NCBI GenBank assembly: GCA_018780365.1
Contig: JADMJR010000368.1
Coordinates: forward strand, 1-36,453
Direction of reading: 5' to 3'
Length of the DNA: 36,453 nt
From: Acidovorax sp.
GTDB taxonomy: Bacteria; Pseudomonadota; Gammaproteobacteria; Burkholderiales; Burkholderiaceae_C
Below the pieces are notes generated by a model that saw only the letters and a program-made list of their open reading frames with translations, ran no database searches and had not been told where the DNA came from. Positions 1 through 8,125 of this stretch are shown here, piece after piece (the first letter of the stretch is position 1; each line of letters begins with the position of its first letter). A program made the position numbers and the translations under genes.

Positions 1-653
1 TCCTGGCCGCGCTGGGCGATGCGGCTGGCCAGTTGCTGCAGCGGCCGCAGGCCGTTGCGCACCGAGAGCCACACGGCGAGCAGCACGAAGGGCGAGGCCA
101 GCAGCAGGTAGGGCAGCAGGGCGCGGCCGTTGTACTGCAGGAAGTTGGAGTCGGTGCGCTTGGTCTCGAACACGCGCAGCACCCAGCGCGCATTGCGGCC
201 GGTGTAGATGCGGAACGACCGGCCCTGCAGGGCGGCTTCCCGGATATACGGTTCTGCTTGTGGCGTGGCGGGCGGCAAGACGACGTTCTGCAGCCCCGGC
301 GATGCAAACACGCGCTGGCCCGATGCCGCATCCAGCAGCTCGTGCATCTGCACCCCGGGCAGCAGGCCCACCTGGCGGCGGCGGACATTGGTCCAGTGGT
401 CGGTGGCGGCAATGGCCGTGGCGGCGTGCGCGGGGTCGGTGACGGGGGCCAGCGAGTCCAGCACCGCATCGCCGTACTTCATCAGGCCCGGGTCGCGGGT
501 GATGGCGTGTTTGTAGTTGACGAAGTTGTAGCCCAGCAGCACCCCCCACACCACCACAAACGCCACCAGGACCGAGGCCACGCTGCGGCGCATCAGCGTG
601 GGCTCGGCCAGCCAGGCCCAGGCCGCGCGCAGAGAGTGCCTGGCGGTGCTCAT
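1..653 (-). CDS. Sensor histidine kinase, N-terminal part (cut by window edge)
   Basis: The ATG at 653-651 overlaps the stop of the response regulator gene by four bases (ATGA), so the pair is translationally coupled. The visible part has a basic N-terminus, a first membrane segment around residues 25-45 (VASVLVAFVVVWGVLLGY), a periplasmic stretch of about 120 residues, and a second membrane segment (LLPYLLLASPFVLLAVWL). It then enters a HAMP-like linker (RNGLRPLQQLASRIAQRG) where the window ends. This is the architecture of QseC/TctE-type sensor kinases. The histidine and ATPase domains must lie to the left of base 1. The ligand cannot be judged. Confidence 0.85.
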   Translation of the reverse strand, partial: MSTARHSLRAAWAWLAEPTLMRRSVASVLVAFVVVWGVLLGYNFVNYKHAITRDPGLMKYGDAVLDSLAPVTDPAHAATAIAATDHWTNVRRRQVGLLPGVQMHELLDAASGQRVFASPGLQNVVLPPATPQAEPYIREAALQGRSFRIYTGRNARWVLRVFETKRTDSNFLQYNGRALLPYLLLASPFVLLAVWLSVRNGLRPLQQLASRIAQRGQ

Positions 654-1315
654 GCCTGCAGCAAATAGCCCACGCCGCGCACGGTGCGGATCAGCTCCGC
701 ACCGATCTTGCGGCGCAGGTTGGACACATGCACTTCGATGGCGCCAAAGTCCACGGGCTCGCCCAGCGGGTCCAGCCGCTGCGACAGCACGCTTTTGGAC
801 ACCACCACGCCGGGCTCACGGGCCAGCTCCAGCAGCAGCTGGAACTCGCGCGGCGACAGGTCCAGCGCCGCGCCACCGCGCTGCACTGCGTGGCGGCGGG
901 GCTCGATCACCAGCTCGCCCAGCACCCAGCGCTCGCTGGCCTGGCGGGCGCTGCGGCGCAGCACGGCGCGGATGCGCGAGAGCAGCTCGGCCGTGGCAAA
1001 GGGCTTGACCACGAAATCATCAGCCCCGCCATCCAGCCCGGCCAGCCGGTCTTCCACCGCCGAGCGCGCGGTGATCACGATGATGGGCACCTGCCCGCCT
1101 TGCCCACCCTGATTGCGCCAGCGCGCCAGCAGATCGAAGCCACTGCCGTCGGGCAAGGTCAGGTCGAGCAGCACGCAGTCCACCGTGGTCGCATCCACCG
1201 TGGCGGGCGCGTCCACCGCGCGGCGCAGCCATTCGCTGGTCAGGCCCTCCACCTTCAGCGCGGACTGCAGCGCGCGGCCCAGGTCCAGGTCGTCTTCGAT
1301 GAGCAGGATGTGCAT
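650..1315 (-). CDS. OmpR/PhoB-family response regulator
   Basis: Receiver domain followed by a winged-helix DNA-binding domain. The receiver shows the acidic pocket in MHILLIEDD, the phospho-acceptor Asp in CVLLDLTLPDGSG, the Thr/Ser switch in IIVITARS and the conserved Lys in DDFVVKPF. The C-terminal half has the OmpR-type signature LSPREFQLLLELA and ends in the typical IRTVRGVGYLL. I place the start at the ATG at 1315, giving the usual family N-terminus; an in-frame ATG at 1339 would add eight residues (MAPPQSHP). It is the first gene of the pair with the kinase and is divergent from the S9 peptidase, with a 120-base shared spacer. Confidence 0.92.
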   Translation of the reverse strand: MHILLIEDDLDLGRALQSALKVEGLTSEWLRRAVDAPATVDATTVDCVLLDLTLPDGSGFDLLARWRNQGGQGGQVPIIVITARSAVEDRLAGLDGGADDFVVKPFATAELLSRIRAVLRRSARQASERWVLGELVIEPRRHAVQRGGAALDLSPREFQLLLELAREPGVVVSKSVLSQRLDPLGEPVDFGAIEVHVSNLRRKIGAELIRTVRGVGYLLQA

Positions 1316-1437
1316 GGGGTGGGATTGTGGAGGAGCCATGCCTGTTGTGCGCTGCCAGGCGGGGCGCCTTTGGCTGGCCTTAAGGCAAGGCTTTGCACAA
1401 TGGCTGCATCTGGCGACTCAACACAGGGAGAGGGTGT

Positions 1438-3420
1438 ATGGCGTATCTGACGACAAACAATGCGAATGCGGTGCGGCGATGGTGGGGCGGTGCGGTGCTG
1501 GCCACAGTGCTGGCCCTGGCGGGCTGTGCCTCGGGGCCCACCCACCCGTCGCTGGCGGGCGCACAACTGCCCGAGCTGATCCCGGTGCGCGACTTTGTGA
1601 CCAGCCGGCAGGCCACTGGGGGCTACCAGGTGTCGCCCGACGGGCAGCGCATTGCCTGGTTTGGTGTGGATGGCGTGGTGCCTGCGATCTGGGTGCGCTC
1701 CATCGACGGCAGCGATGCCAAGGCGTTCCGCATCCGTGCGCGCACCGTCCGGTTCAGTGCCGACAGCCGCTGGCTGGCCATCACGGCCGACCCGACCGGA
1801 GACGAAAACACGCGAATTCACGTGGGCCTGGTGAATGGGCCCGACACCGGGTTGCGCGAGCTGATGCCAGCGCAGAAGTCGGTGGCGCACCTGGTGGATG
1901 GGGTGGAGGGCAGCTCGGATTTCATCGTCACCTCCAACCAGCGCGACAAGAAAGTGTTTGACCTGTACCGCGTGAACCCGGCAGGCGGGGCGCCCGTGCT
2001 GCTCGCCACCAACCCCGGCAACGTCAACTGGTGGGGGGTGGACCCCACGGGGCAGTTGCGTGCCCGTGCGCAAATCAAGGGCGACCAGGTGCTGCTGGAG
2101 CGCCCGGGCGCGGAGCCTGGCACCTGGCAGGTCGTGACACAGCGCAGCCGCTGGGACACGCTCAACATCTTTGGCCTGCACGACGCAGGGCGCAAGGCCT
2201 GGGCCTTGTCCAACCGGGGGCGCGACAAGCTGGCGCTGGTGCGGCTGGACCTGGCCACGGGCGCCGAAGAGCTGTTTTACGCATCCCCCGATGTGGACCT
2301 GGACAGCGTGACCCTGAGCCGCCGCACGCGCGAGCCGCTGGTGGCCTATTCGATGCCCGGGTATCCGGCCCGCCAGGTGTTCGATGCCGCACTGGCCGCC
2401 CGGCTGGCGGCCCTGGCGGGGGACCAGCCCGCAAATGTGCGGGTGATCAGCGCCGACCAGTCTGACCGCGTGCTCACCGTGGCCGTGGCCACGGAGCGGG
2501 GTGCGCGCACCTACTTGCTGCGCGACGGGCGCGAGCCGCAGTTTCTGGGTGAAAGCCGGTTGAGCGTGATCGCCCATGCCCTGGTGCCCTCCGAGCCCAT
2601 CACCTACACCGCGCGGGATGGCCTGCCCATCCATGGCTACCTCACGCTGCCCGTGGGCGTGCAGCAGCCGCGCGCGCTCCCCCTGGTGCTGCTGGTGCAC
2701 GGCGGACCTTGGGCGCGCGACCGCTGGGGCGAGGGCACGATGCGGCAGTTTCTGGCCAACCGGGGCTATGCCGTGCTGCAGGTCAACTACCGGGGCTCCA
2801 GCGGTTATGGCCGCTCCCACATGGAAAAGGCCCGGGGCGAGTTTGCGGGCCGCATGCACGACGACCTGGTGGACGGCGTGCGCTGGGCCGTAGAGCGCGG
2901 CGTGGCCGACCCCGGGCGTGTGGCGATCTACGGCGCCAGCTATGGCGGCTATTCGGCACTCGTGGGTGCGACCTTTACCCCCGAGGTGTTTGCCTGCTCG
3001 GTGGGCATCGTGGGCGTGACCGACATCGCCCGCCTGCTGGAGGCCGCACCGCCCTACTGGGAGCTGGGCCTGCCTTGGTGGCACCGCTACGTGGGCGACC
3101 CCGCCGTGCCCGCCGACCGTGCGCGCATGGATGCGAAGTCGCCCCTGTACCGCGCCGAGCATGCCCAAAAGCCCATCCTCGTCATGCACGGCGTGAACGA
3201 TGTGCGCGTGAAGCTGGAGCAGTCCGAATGGATGGTGGCCGCCCTGCGCAAGGCAGGCAAAGAGGTGGACTACGTCACCTTCCAGGGCGACGGCCACGGC
3301 AACCAGCGCTGGCCCAACAACCTCACCATGTACCGCAAGACCGAGGACTTCCTCGCCCGCTGCCTGGGTGGGCGCACCAGCGGGTTCGACTATTACCAGT
3401 TGGGGGCGTGGGCGTTTTGA
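1438..3420 (+). CDS. S9 family (prolyl oligopeptidase-like) lipoprotein peptidase
   Basis: About 660 residues. The start at 1438 is preceded by a purine-rich GGGAGAGG; an in-frame ATG at 1393 lacks this. The N-terminus is a lipoprotein signal peptide with lipobox LALAGC, so Cys30 would be lipidated. Residues 50-390 resemble a beta-propeller (WD40-like repeats such as VSPDGQRIAWFG). The C-terminal alpha/beta hydrolase carries the S9 triad: Ser501 in GASYGGYS, Asp588 in HGVNDVRVK and His620 in DGHGN. Members cleave oligopeptides, often as dipeptidyl- or acylaminoacyl-peptidases. The exact specificity is not visible. Membrane anchoring and a periplasmic location are inferred from the lipobox. 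Confidence 0.93.
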   Translation: MAYLTTNNANAVRRWWGGAVLATVLALAGCASGPTHPSLAGAQLPELIPVRDFVTSRQATGGYQVSPDGQRIAWFGVDGVVPAIWVRSIDGSDAKAFRIRARTVRFSADSRWLAITADPTGDENTRIHVGLVNGPDTGLRELMPAQKSVAHLVDGVEGSSDFIVTSNQRDKKVFDLYRVNPAGGAPVLLATNPGNVNWWGVDPTGQLRARAQIKGDQVLLERPGAEPGTWQVVTQRSRWDTLNIFGLHDAGRKAWALSNRGRDKLALVRLDLATGAEELFYASPDVDLDSVTLSRRTREPLVAYSMPGYPARQVFDAALAARLAALAGDQPANVRVISADQSDRVLTVAVATERGARTYLLRDGREPQFLGESRLSVIAHALVPSEPITYTARDGLPIHGYLTLPVGVQQPRALPLVLLVHGGPWARDRWGEGTMRQFLANRGYAVLQVNYRGSSGYGRSHMEKARGEFAGRMHDDLVDGVRWAVERGVADPGRVAIYGASYGGYSALVGATFTPEVFACSVGIVGVTDIARLLEAAPPYWELGLPWWHRYVGDPAVPADRARMDAKSPLYRAEHAQKPILVMHGVNDVRVKLEQSEWMVAALRKAGKEVDYVTFQGDGHGNQRWPNNLTMYRKTEDFLARCLGGRTSGFDYYQLGAWAF

Positions 3421-3521
3421 ATGGAAACAACAAGCGCACTCCAAAGAGACGCCACCTGATTGCATGTGTGACGTACGATGGCGCTTGAACATCGACCTGA
3501 GAAAACCGAAAGGGAATACCA

Positions 3522-3710
3522 ATGGCCACGAAGCCCAAAGATGATGGAAAGAGTTCTGGTACTGGGGGCGTGAACAAAGGGCGTTCGCACGAATCGAGTC
3601 GCCAGCGAGCAGTTGAGGACTGGAAGCCTCAACCTTCGGGTGGTACGCCTAGCTATGTGTCTCCTATCGTGCCTCGTGGGAGTGGGGAGCCCCGCCCACC
3701 CAAAAAGTAG
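3522..3710 (+). CDS. Small basic Gly/Pro-rich hypothetical protein (62 aa)
   Basis: Begins at an ATG preceded by a good ribosome binding site (AAAGGGAA, about 6 bases upstream). The product is 62 residues, highly charged and likely disordered: a Lys/Gly/Ser-rich first half, then a Pro-rich C-terminus with PSGGTPSYVSPIVPRG and a final RPPKK. There is no signal peptide or membrane segment. Its stop is 12 bases before the ATG (6 before an alternative TTG) of the next gene, so the two form one operon. Base composition is visibly more AT-rich than in flanking genes. I do not recognise a named family; conservation of the pair would be the best evidence that it is a real gene. Confidence 0.7.
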   Translation: MATKPKDDGKSSGTGGVNKGRSHESSRQRAVEDWKPQPSGGTPSYVSPIVPRGSGEPRPPKK

Positions 3711-3722
3711 GACATTTTGTCT

Positions 3723-4346
3723 ATGACAGACTCCGACGCTTCGCAAGCACCTGACCGCGCGAGCTTTGTTTGGGACAAACAGGGCGATCTCATGGCGCGG
3801 TGCGAGCTGTCTGCGCTGTATCACGGTAAGCGGGAGCGCTTTCTTGGAAGCATGGAGCGAACCATGCAGGCGTTGACCGCACTTGCCGCCACATCGGCTT
3901 TTGCAGATATTGCAGGCAAACCCGGCAGCACAATCGGAAAGTGCTTGGCACTGATCGCTGCAGTTTCCTCGATACTTCCACTTGTGTTTGGGTTTGCAGA
4001 ACGTGCGAGGGCTCACGGTCAACTCAAAGCAAACTTCCAATCAATTTTGGCTGATATGTACGGCGTTGGCTTGGAGTTGTCCGAGGAACAGTTGTCCGAA
4101 TTTCGGTCAAGGGTTGCAAAAATTGAAGCAGGCGAATCTTCATCTCTCGCTGCATTGGTAATTCATTGCCAAAATGAGATTGCTGTGGCGCGCGAACAGC
4201 CAGTCTTTGCGTTGTCCATCTGGGAAAAGTGCTTTATGCACTTCTATAGTTTTGATGCGGTAGCCATCTACGAACGCGAAAAAGCCAAACTTGAGAAGAA
4301 AAATAAATCCAGAGTTATAGAGCAAAACCCCTCGGTCAGTCCCTAG
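3723..4346 (+). CDS. Two-transmembrane protein resembling SLATT-domain proteins
   Basis: About 207 residues from the ATG at 3723; an in-frame TTG at 3717 is an alternative. After a short soluble N-terminus comes an amphipathic stretch (RCELSALYHGKRERF), two hydrophobic segments around residues 48-62 and 72-92 (the second being LALIAAVSSILPLVFGF), then a long alpha-helical tail with LKANFQSILADM and a late motif NEIAVAREQPVF. This order resembles the SLATT superfamily of 2TM effectors (known from SMODS/SLOG-linked conflict systems), in which the membrane segments are thought to form pores. The resemblance is by eye only. Composition is AT-richer than the neighbours, and a terminator follows at once. 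No nucleotide-sensor partner is adjacent, only the 62-aa gene. Confidence 0.72.
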   Translation: MTDSDASQAPDRASFVWDKQGDLMARCELSALYHGKRERFLGSMERTMQALTALAATSAFADIAGKPGSTIGKCLALIAAVSSILPLVFGFAERARAHGQLKANFQSILADMYGVGLELSEEQLSEFRSRVAKIEAGESSSLAALVIHCQNEIAVAREQPVFALSIWEKCFMHFYSFDAVAIYEREKAKLEKKNKSRVIEQNPSVSP

Positions 4347-4368
4347 GCGCGCCACTTCCCACCTATCA

Positions 4369-4396
4369 GGCCAGCACATGCTGGCCTTAATTTTTT
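4369..4396 (+). terminator. Rho-independent terminator of the two-gene cassette
   Basis: A 7-bp perfect GC-rich stem (GGCCAGC / GCTGGCC, loop ACAT) is followed by TTAATTTTTT, 22 bases after the stop of the 2TM gene. The T-rich run on the plus side fits termination of the plus-strand cassette. Confidence 0.8.
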
Positions 4397-4786
4397 GTGC
4401 CCCGACCTCGGCAGTCGTGACATGGGAATCACCACCTCTTTCCTCATTGGCATCTTCACAGTGCTGCTGCTCGCCTGCGTCCTCGGCTGGGGAGTTGGAC
4501 CAATAGCGCGTTTGAAACAAGGTATGTGGGGCATGAGGCGGGGAAGGCGTCAGGCGCGGCGGCAGGCATTGAACGATAGGGATGTCCCCCACCCTTTAAA
4601 GAGGCTTCTTCCGAGGGGTTTTTCTTGGCCTTGCAGGTCGGTTCGACCTTGAAAACCGCGCCAAATGCGGCGGCAACTAGCGCCAAAGCTGACGTAAATC
4701 AATGCCAAAGCGCGCTGCGCACCTTTTTTGCGCTTGATCAGACTCTGCGACCTTACCGTGGGCAGCAGGACGGTGATATTGATAAA
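4397..4786. other. Intergenic stretch without a convincing gene
   Basis: About 390 bases between the cassette terminator and the Fur box of feoA. Short open frames exist on both strands. One plus-strand frame beginning with an ATG at about 4422 has a hydrophobic start (GITTSFLIGIFTVLLLACVLGWG) followed by an Arg-rich tail, which could be a small membrane protein, but it has no clear ribosome binding site. The stretch is AT-richer than the core genes and may be part of the same insertion or the decayed remnant of a gene. No tRNA or direct repeats were recognised. Confidence 0.4.
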
Positions 4787-4788
4787 AT

Positions 4789-4803
4789 TGAGAATCAATA
4801 TCA
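4789..4803 (+). promoter_or_regulatory. Candidate Fur box upstream of feoA
   Basis: TGAGAAT-C-AATATCA matches the 7-1-7 Fur core (TGATAAT-N-ATTATCA) at 12 of 14 arm positions. It ends 21 bases before the feoA ATG. A further related TGATA unit lies just upstream (4780-4784), as in overlapping Fur sites. Iron-dependent repression of the feo operon is inferred. Confidence 0.75.
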
Positions 4804-4824
4804 TTCCCAACAAGGCATTCCCCC

Positions 4825-5163
4825 ATGAAAGCCATGGACCATGGCGCGGCTGCGCTGCTGCATCAGCGTGCCGGGCGCTCTGCATCCACCGGCCTGGACA
4901 CGCTGCCCCTGCGCGCCCTGGCGCTGGTGACCGGGCTGCTGCCCGCCCGCGATGCGCAGGAGCACAGCGTTCTGCTGCGTCTGCTGGAAATCGGTTTTCT
5001 GCCCGGAGAAACCGTGCGCGTGGTGGCGCGCGGCGGGGTGGGGGGTGACCCCATCGCGGTGCGCGTGGGGCAGGTCACGTTTGCGCTGCGCAGGCAAGAG
5101 GCGTCTATGGTGCAGGTGCAGCGGCTGGATGCTGCCGGGCAGGCACTGAAGGAGGCGGCATGA
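4825..5163 (+). CDS. feoA: Ferrous iron transport protein A
   Basis: 112 residues, a small SH3-like FeoA protein. An N-terminal extension of about 20 residues precedes the family core: LDTLPLRALALVTGLLPARD, then RLLEIGFLPGETVRVVARGGVGGDPIAVRVGQVTFALRR, cut here only by my spacing of motifs. FeoA acts in the cytoplasm on the FeoB channel. The ATG has a weak AAGG upstream. The stop overlaps the feoB start by four bases (ATGA), so the two are coupled. A Fur box lies just upstream. Confidence 0.93.
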   Translation: MKAMDHGAAALLHQRAGRSASTGLDTLPLRALALVTGLLPARDAQEHSVLLRLLEIGFLPGETVRVVARGGVGGDPIAVRVGQVTFALRRQEASMVQVQRLDAAGQALKEAA

Positions 5164-7085
5164 CCGCACCCACCGCAGCGTCCGTGCCCCCGTCTGATGC
5201 CCCCCTGCGCATTGCGTTGCTGGGCAACCCCAACTGCGGCAAGACCGCGCTGTTCAACCTGCTCACCGGCGCGCGCCAGAAGGTGGCCAACTACGCGGGC
5301 GTGACGGTGGAGCGCAAGGAGGGCCTGCTGCAGACCGCTGCGGGCCGCAGCGTGCGGGTGCTGGACCTGCCCGGCGCCTACAGCCTGCACGCGCACAGCC
5401 TGGACGAGGCCATCACCCGCGACATCGTGCGCGGGCGGCGCGCAGGTGAGCCCGTGCCCGACGTGCTGGTGTGCGTGACCGATGCCACCCACCTGCGCTT
5501 GAACCTGCGCCTGGTGCTGGAGGCCCGGGCCCTGGGCCTGCCCATGGTGCTGGTGCTCAACATGATGGATGTGGCCCGGCGCCAGGGCATAGAGATCGAC
5601 CGCGAGGCGCTGGCGCGTGAGCTGGGCATGCCGGTGCTGGCCACCGTGGGCGTGCGCAGGGATGGTGCCCAGGAACTGGTGCAGTGGCTGGATGGCGCGA
5701 AACTGCAGCAACTGGAGCACCCGGTGGCACCGCCCGATGCGGCGGCGCGGCTGGATGCGAGCGACCTGGAGGCGCAGAACGACGTCATCCGCACGCACCA
5801 GGAGGTGCGGCGCATTCTGGAGCTGGCGGTGCGCGTGCCCGCTGTGAGCCTGCGCGCCGATGACCGCATCGACGCGGTGGTGCTGCACCCGGTCTGGGGC
5901 CTGCTGATCCTGGCTGCCACGCTGTTCCTGATGTTCCAGGCGGTGTTCAGCTGGGCCGAGCTACCCAAGTCGTGGATTGAAGACGGGATGGCCTGGCTGG
6001 CGGTGCTTATCAACACCCACATGGCCGATGGCCCCTTGCGCAGCTTGCTGACCGATGGGGTGCTGGCGGGCGCGGGCGGGGTGCTGGTGTTTCTGCCGCA
6101 GATCTTGTTTCTGTTCCTGTTCATCCTGGCGCTCGAAGACTCGGGCTACCTGCCGCGTGCGGCGTTTTTGCTGGACCGCGTGATGGGCACGGTGGGGCTG
6201 TCGGGCCGCTCGTTCATCCCGCTGCTGTCGAGCTTTGCGTGTGCCGTGCCGGGCGTGATGGCCACGCGCTCCATCACCCACTGGCGCGACCGGCTGGTGA
6301 CCATCATGATCGCGCCGCTCATGACCTGCTCGGCGCGCCTGCCGGTGTATGCGCTGCTGATTGCGGCCTTCATCCCCGAGCGCACGGTGGCGGGTGTTTT
6401 CAACCTGCAAGGGGTGGTGCTGTTTGGCCTGTATGTGGCGGGCATCGTGAGTGCCATGGCCGTGGCGGCGGTGGCCAAACTCGCGCGCAGCGACACACGG
6501 GCCACGCCGCTGATGATGGAGCTGCCCGCCTACCGCTGGCCCAGCGTGCGGGGCCTGGCGTTTGGCCTGTACGAGCGGGCGATGATCTTCATCAAGCGCG
6601 TGGGCGGCATCATCCTGGCCGTCACCGTGCTGCTGTGGTTTTTGTCCACCTACCCCGGCGCGCCGGAAGGCGCCACCCAGGCGGCCATCACCTACAGCTA
6701 TGCGGGCCAGCTGGGCCGCTGGCTGGAGGTGATCGTGGCGCCGATTGGCTTCAACTGGCAGATCGCCATCGCCCTGGTGCCCGGCATGGCGGCGCGCGAG
6801 GTGGCGGTGAGCGCGCTGGGCACGGTGTATGCCCTGTCTGCCACGGGCGACGAGGCGGCCAACCAGTTGGGCGCGCTGGTGGCGGGGTCGTGGTCTTTGG
6901 CGACGGCCTTGTCACTGATGGCGTGGTACGTGTTTGCGCCCCAGTGCATCTCGACCGTTGCGGCCGTGCGGCGCGAGACCAATGGCTGGCGGTATCCGCT
7001 GCTGATGCTGGGCTATTTGTTTGCGCTGGCCTACGGTGCCAGTTTTGTGACCTACCGCGTGGCCCTGGCGCTGGGCGGTGGTTGA
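5160..7085 (+). CDS. feoB: Ferrous iron transporter B (GTPase-coupled permease)
   Basis: 641 residues. The N-terminal G domain shows G1 GNPNCGKT (residues 22-29), G3 DLPGAYSL and G4 NMMD. A guanine dissociation inhibitor region follows, and the C-terminal membrane part has about eight to ten hydrophobic segments. Two Cys-containing gate motifs are visible: FACAVPGVMATR and LMTCSARLPVYAL, typical of the iron permeation path. It imports Fe2+ across the inner membrane. It is shorter than the 770-residue enterobacterial form but within the range of other proteobacterial FeoB proteins. Translation is coupled to feoA; a Cys-rich membrane protein follows directly. Confidence 0.97.
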   Translation: MTAPTAASVPPSDAPLRIALLGNPNCGKTALFNLLTGARQKVANYAGVTVERKEGLLQTAAGRSVRVLDLPGAYSLHAHSLDEAITRDIVRGRRAGEPVPDVLVCVTDATHLRLNLRLVLEARALGLPMVLVLNMMDVARRQGIEIDREALARELGMPVLATVGVRRDGAQELVQWLDGAKLQQLEHPVAPPDAAARLDASDLEAQNDVIRTHQEVRRILELAVRVPAVSLRADDRIDAVVLHPVWGLLILAATLFLMFQAVFSWAELPKSWIEDGMAWLAVLINTHMADGPLRSLLTDGVLAGAGGVLVFLPQILFLFLFILALEDSGYLPRAAFLLDRVMGTVGLSGRSFIPLLSSFACAVPGVMATRSITHWRDRLVTIMIAPLMTCSARLPVYALLIAAFIPERTVAGVFNLQGVVLFGLYVAGIVSAMAVAAVAKLARSDTRATPLMMELPAYRWPSVRGLAFGLYERAMIFIKRVGGIILAVTVLLWFLSTYPGAPEGATQAAITYSYAGQLGRWLEVIVAPIGFNWQIAIALVPGMAAREVAVSALGTVYALSATGDEAANQLGALVAGSWSLATALSLMAWYVFAPQCISTVAAVRRETNGWRYPLLMLGYLFALAYGASFVTYRVALALGGG

Positions 7086-7098
7086 AGAGGCGTCTCGC

Positions 7099-7347
7099 AT
7101 GGCCCAGCAACTTATCGTCGGTGTGATCGTCGCCGCCGCCGCGCTGTATGTGCTCTGGCGTTACCTGCCCACGCGCTGGCGCCGGTGGCTGAGCCGAGTG
7201 CACCCGGGGCTGGCCCAGGCGCCGGGTTGTGGCGGGGGTGATGGGGGGAATGGAGGCTGCAGCAGTTGCGGCAGCTGTGGGGTGGCGCCCGAGGCGGGCG
7301 CCGAAAAGCCGATGGCCATGCCCGCACCGCGCAGGCCCGTGGCGTAG
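7099..7347 (+). CDS. FeoB-associated Cys-rich small membrane protein
   Basis: 82 residues, starting at an ATG with GAAGAGG upstream; the stop of feoB is 13 bases before. The N-terminus is one membrane helix (LIVGVIVAAAALYVLWRYLP), followed by an Arg-rich stop-transfer stretch and then a Gly-rich cluster with five cysteines (CGGGDGGNGGCSSCGSC). Small Cys-rich membrane proteins at this place in feo operons are thought to stand in for FeoC, possibly binding iron or an Fe-S cluster; the DUF6587 group is the likely match. Metal binding is inferred from the cysteines alone. Confidence 0.85.
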   Translation: MAQQLIVGVIVAAAALYVLWRYLPTRWRRWLSRVHPGLAQAPGCGGGDGGNGGCSSCGSCGVAPEAGAEKPMAMPAPRRPVA

Positions 7348-7348
7348 A

Positions 7349-7412
7349 GTTTGCTATATATTTAATAGCTATTCGCGCTTTATGGATGCGCGGTAAGGCC
7401 TGTTTTTCTTCA
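7349..7412. repeat. Dispersed intergenic repeat, copy A
   Basis: Contains the blocks AATAGCTATTCGCGC, TTATGGATGCGCGGTA and AGGCCTGTTTTTCTT, shared in order with copies at 18418-18484 and 30204-30256 and, in diverged form, inside argF. It lies between the Cys-rich feo gene and the convergent HD gene, where the small stem GCTAT/ATAGC and the T-run could act as a terminator. Confidence 0.6.
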
Positions 7413-7437
7413 TAAAAGTCCGCGCCTTTGTGGCCTG

Positions 7438-8118
7438 CTACTGGTACAGCCTGCCTTCGCCCAGCGCGTGCAGCGCCTGCTGCAGGTTGGCGCGTGCCTG
7501 CGCCTCGTAGCGCTGCGCAAAGTAGCCCGTGCCGTAGATCTGCGGGCGGTCCAGGAAACCCTTCAGCACGGCGCTGCGCCCCGCCACATACCGTGGCCAG
7601 CGCACAAAGAAGTATTCGCGCCGCACGTTGCGCTCGAACTGGCGGTACACCGTATCGCTCTGGCCGAGGATGGCCAGGTCGATGTCCACCACCCACAACG
7701 CGTCGCCCGTGAGCGGGCCGGGGGTGTGGCGGGTGTCCATCACATGCTGGTGCACGGCCTCGGCCAGTGTGGTGGGGAGCCCTTGGCTGAGCAGGAACTG
7801 GCGCGCCCAGTCGGCGCTGCGCGCCTCGTTGTGCCCGCTCCACGGCCAGTAGATGGCGTCGTGGTACCAGAGGGCCAAGGCGACGGCATGGGGGTCTTGG
7901 AGTGCGCCGGGTTGCTGATCCAGCACCGCCTGCAGGTGCCGCAGGCAGGCCCACAGGTGCGTGGTGTCGTGGTAGGCCCGGGGCCAGCGGGCCCAGCTGC
8001 GCAGCAGGCGCCGGCCTTCCGCACGCCAGGTGGGCGTGTCACGGTCCAGCGCCTGGCCCAGTGCGTTCCAGTGGGCTAGCAGTTCGGCGCTGTGCGCGGG
8101 CTGGCGGCGCCAGGGCAT
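7438..8118 (-). CDS. HD-domain family predicted metal-dependent phosphohydrolase
   Basis: 226 residues. Conserved histidines and aspartates sit in RAYHDTTHL (about residue 50) and ALALWYHDAIYW (about residue 85), followed by HQHVMDTRH and a VVDIDLAILG motif. These are the metal-ligand patterns of the HD superfamily group COG4339. Members are often misnamed as NMDA-receptor-like proteins in databases. Substrate is unknown. It reads towards the feo operon and ends near repeat copy A; the argF stop lies just upstream, so it may be the last gene of the argD-argF transcript, with a 7-base gap to argF. Confidence 0.85.
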   Translation of the reverse strand: MPWRRQPAHSAELLAHWNALGQALDRDTPTWRAEGRRLLRSWARWPRAYHDTTHLWACLRHLQAVLDQQPGALQDPHAVALALWYHDAIYWPWSGHNEARSADWARQFLLSQGLPTTLAEAVHQHVMDTRHTPGPLTGDALWVVDIDLAILGQSDTVYRQFERNVRREYFFVRWPRYVAGRSAVLKGFLDRPQIYGTGYFAQRYEAQARANLQQALHALGEGRLYQ

Positions 8119-8125
8119 GGGGCTG

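Noticed and set aside
1316..1437. Promoter hexamers in the divergent regulator/peptidase spacer
   Set aside because: No -35/-10 pair with acceptable match and spacing was visible on either strand.
1255..3522. 755-aa open frame opposite the S9 peptidase
   Set aside because: It is antisense to a gene with a complete catalytic triad, has His/Gly/Gln/Arg-rich low-information composition and no family motif. It is a shadow of high-GC codon bias.
4140..4885. Minus-strand frames in the 4140-4885 area
   Set aside because: They overlap the 2TM gene or feoA start and show no recognisable family, although one has a hydrophobic stretch.
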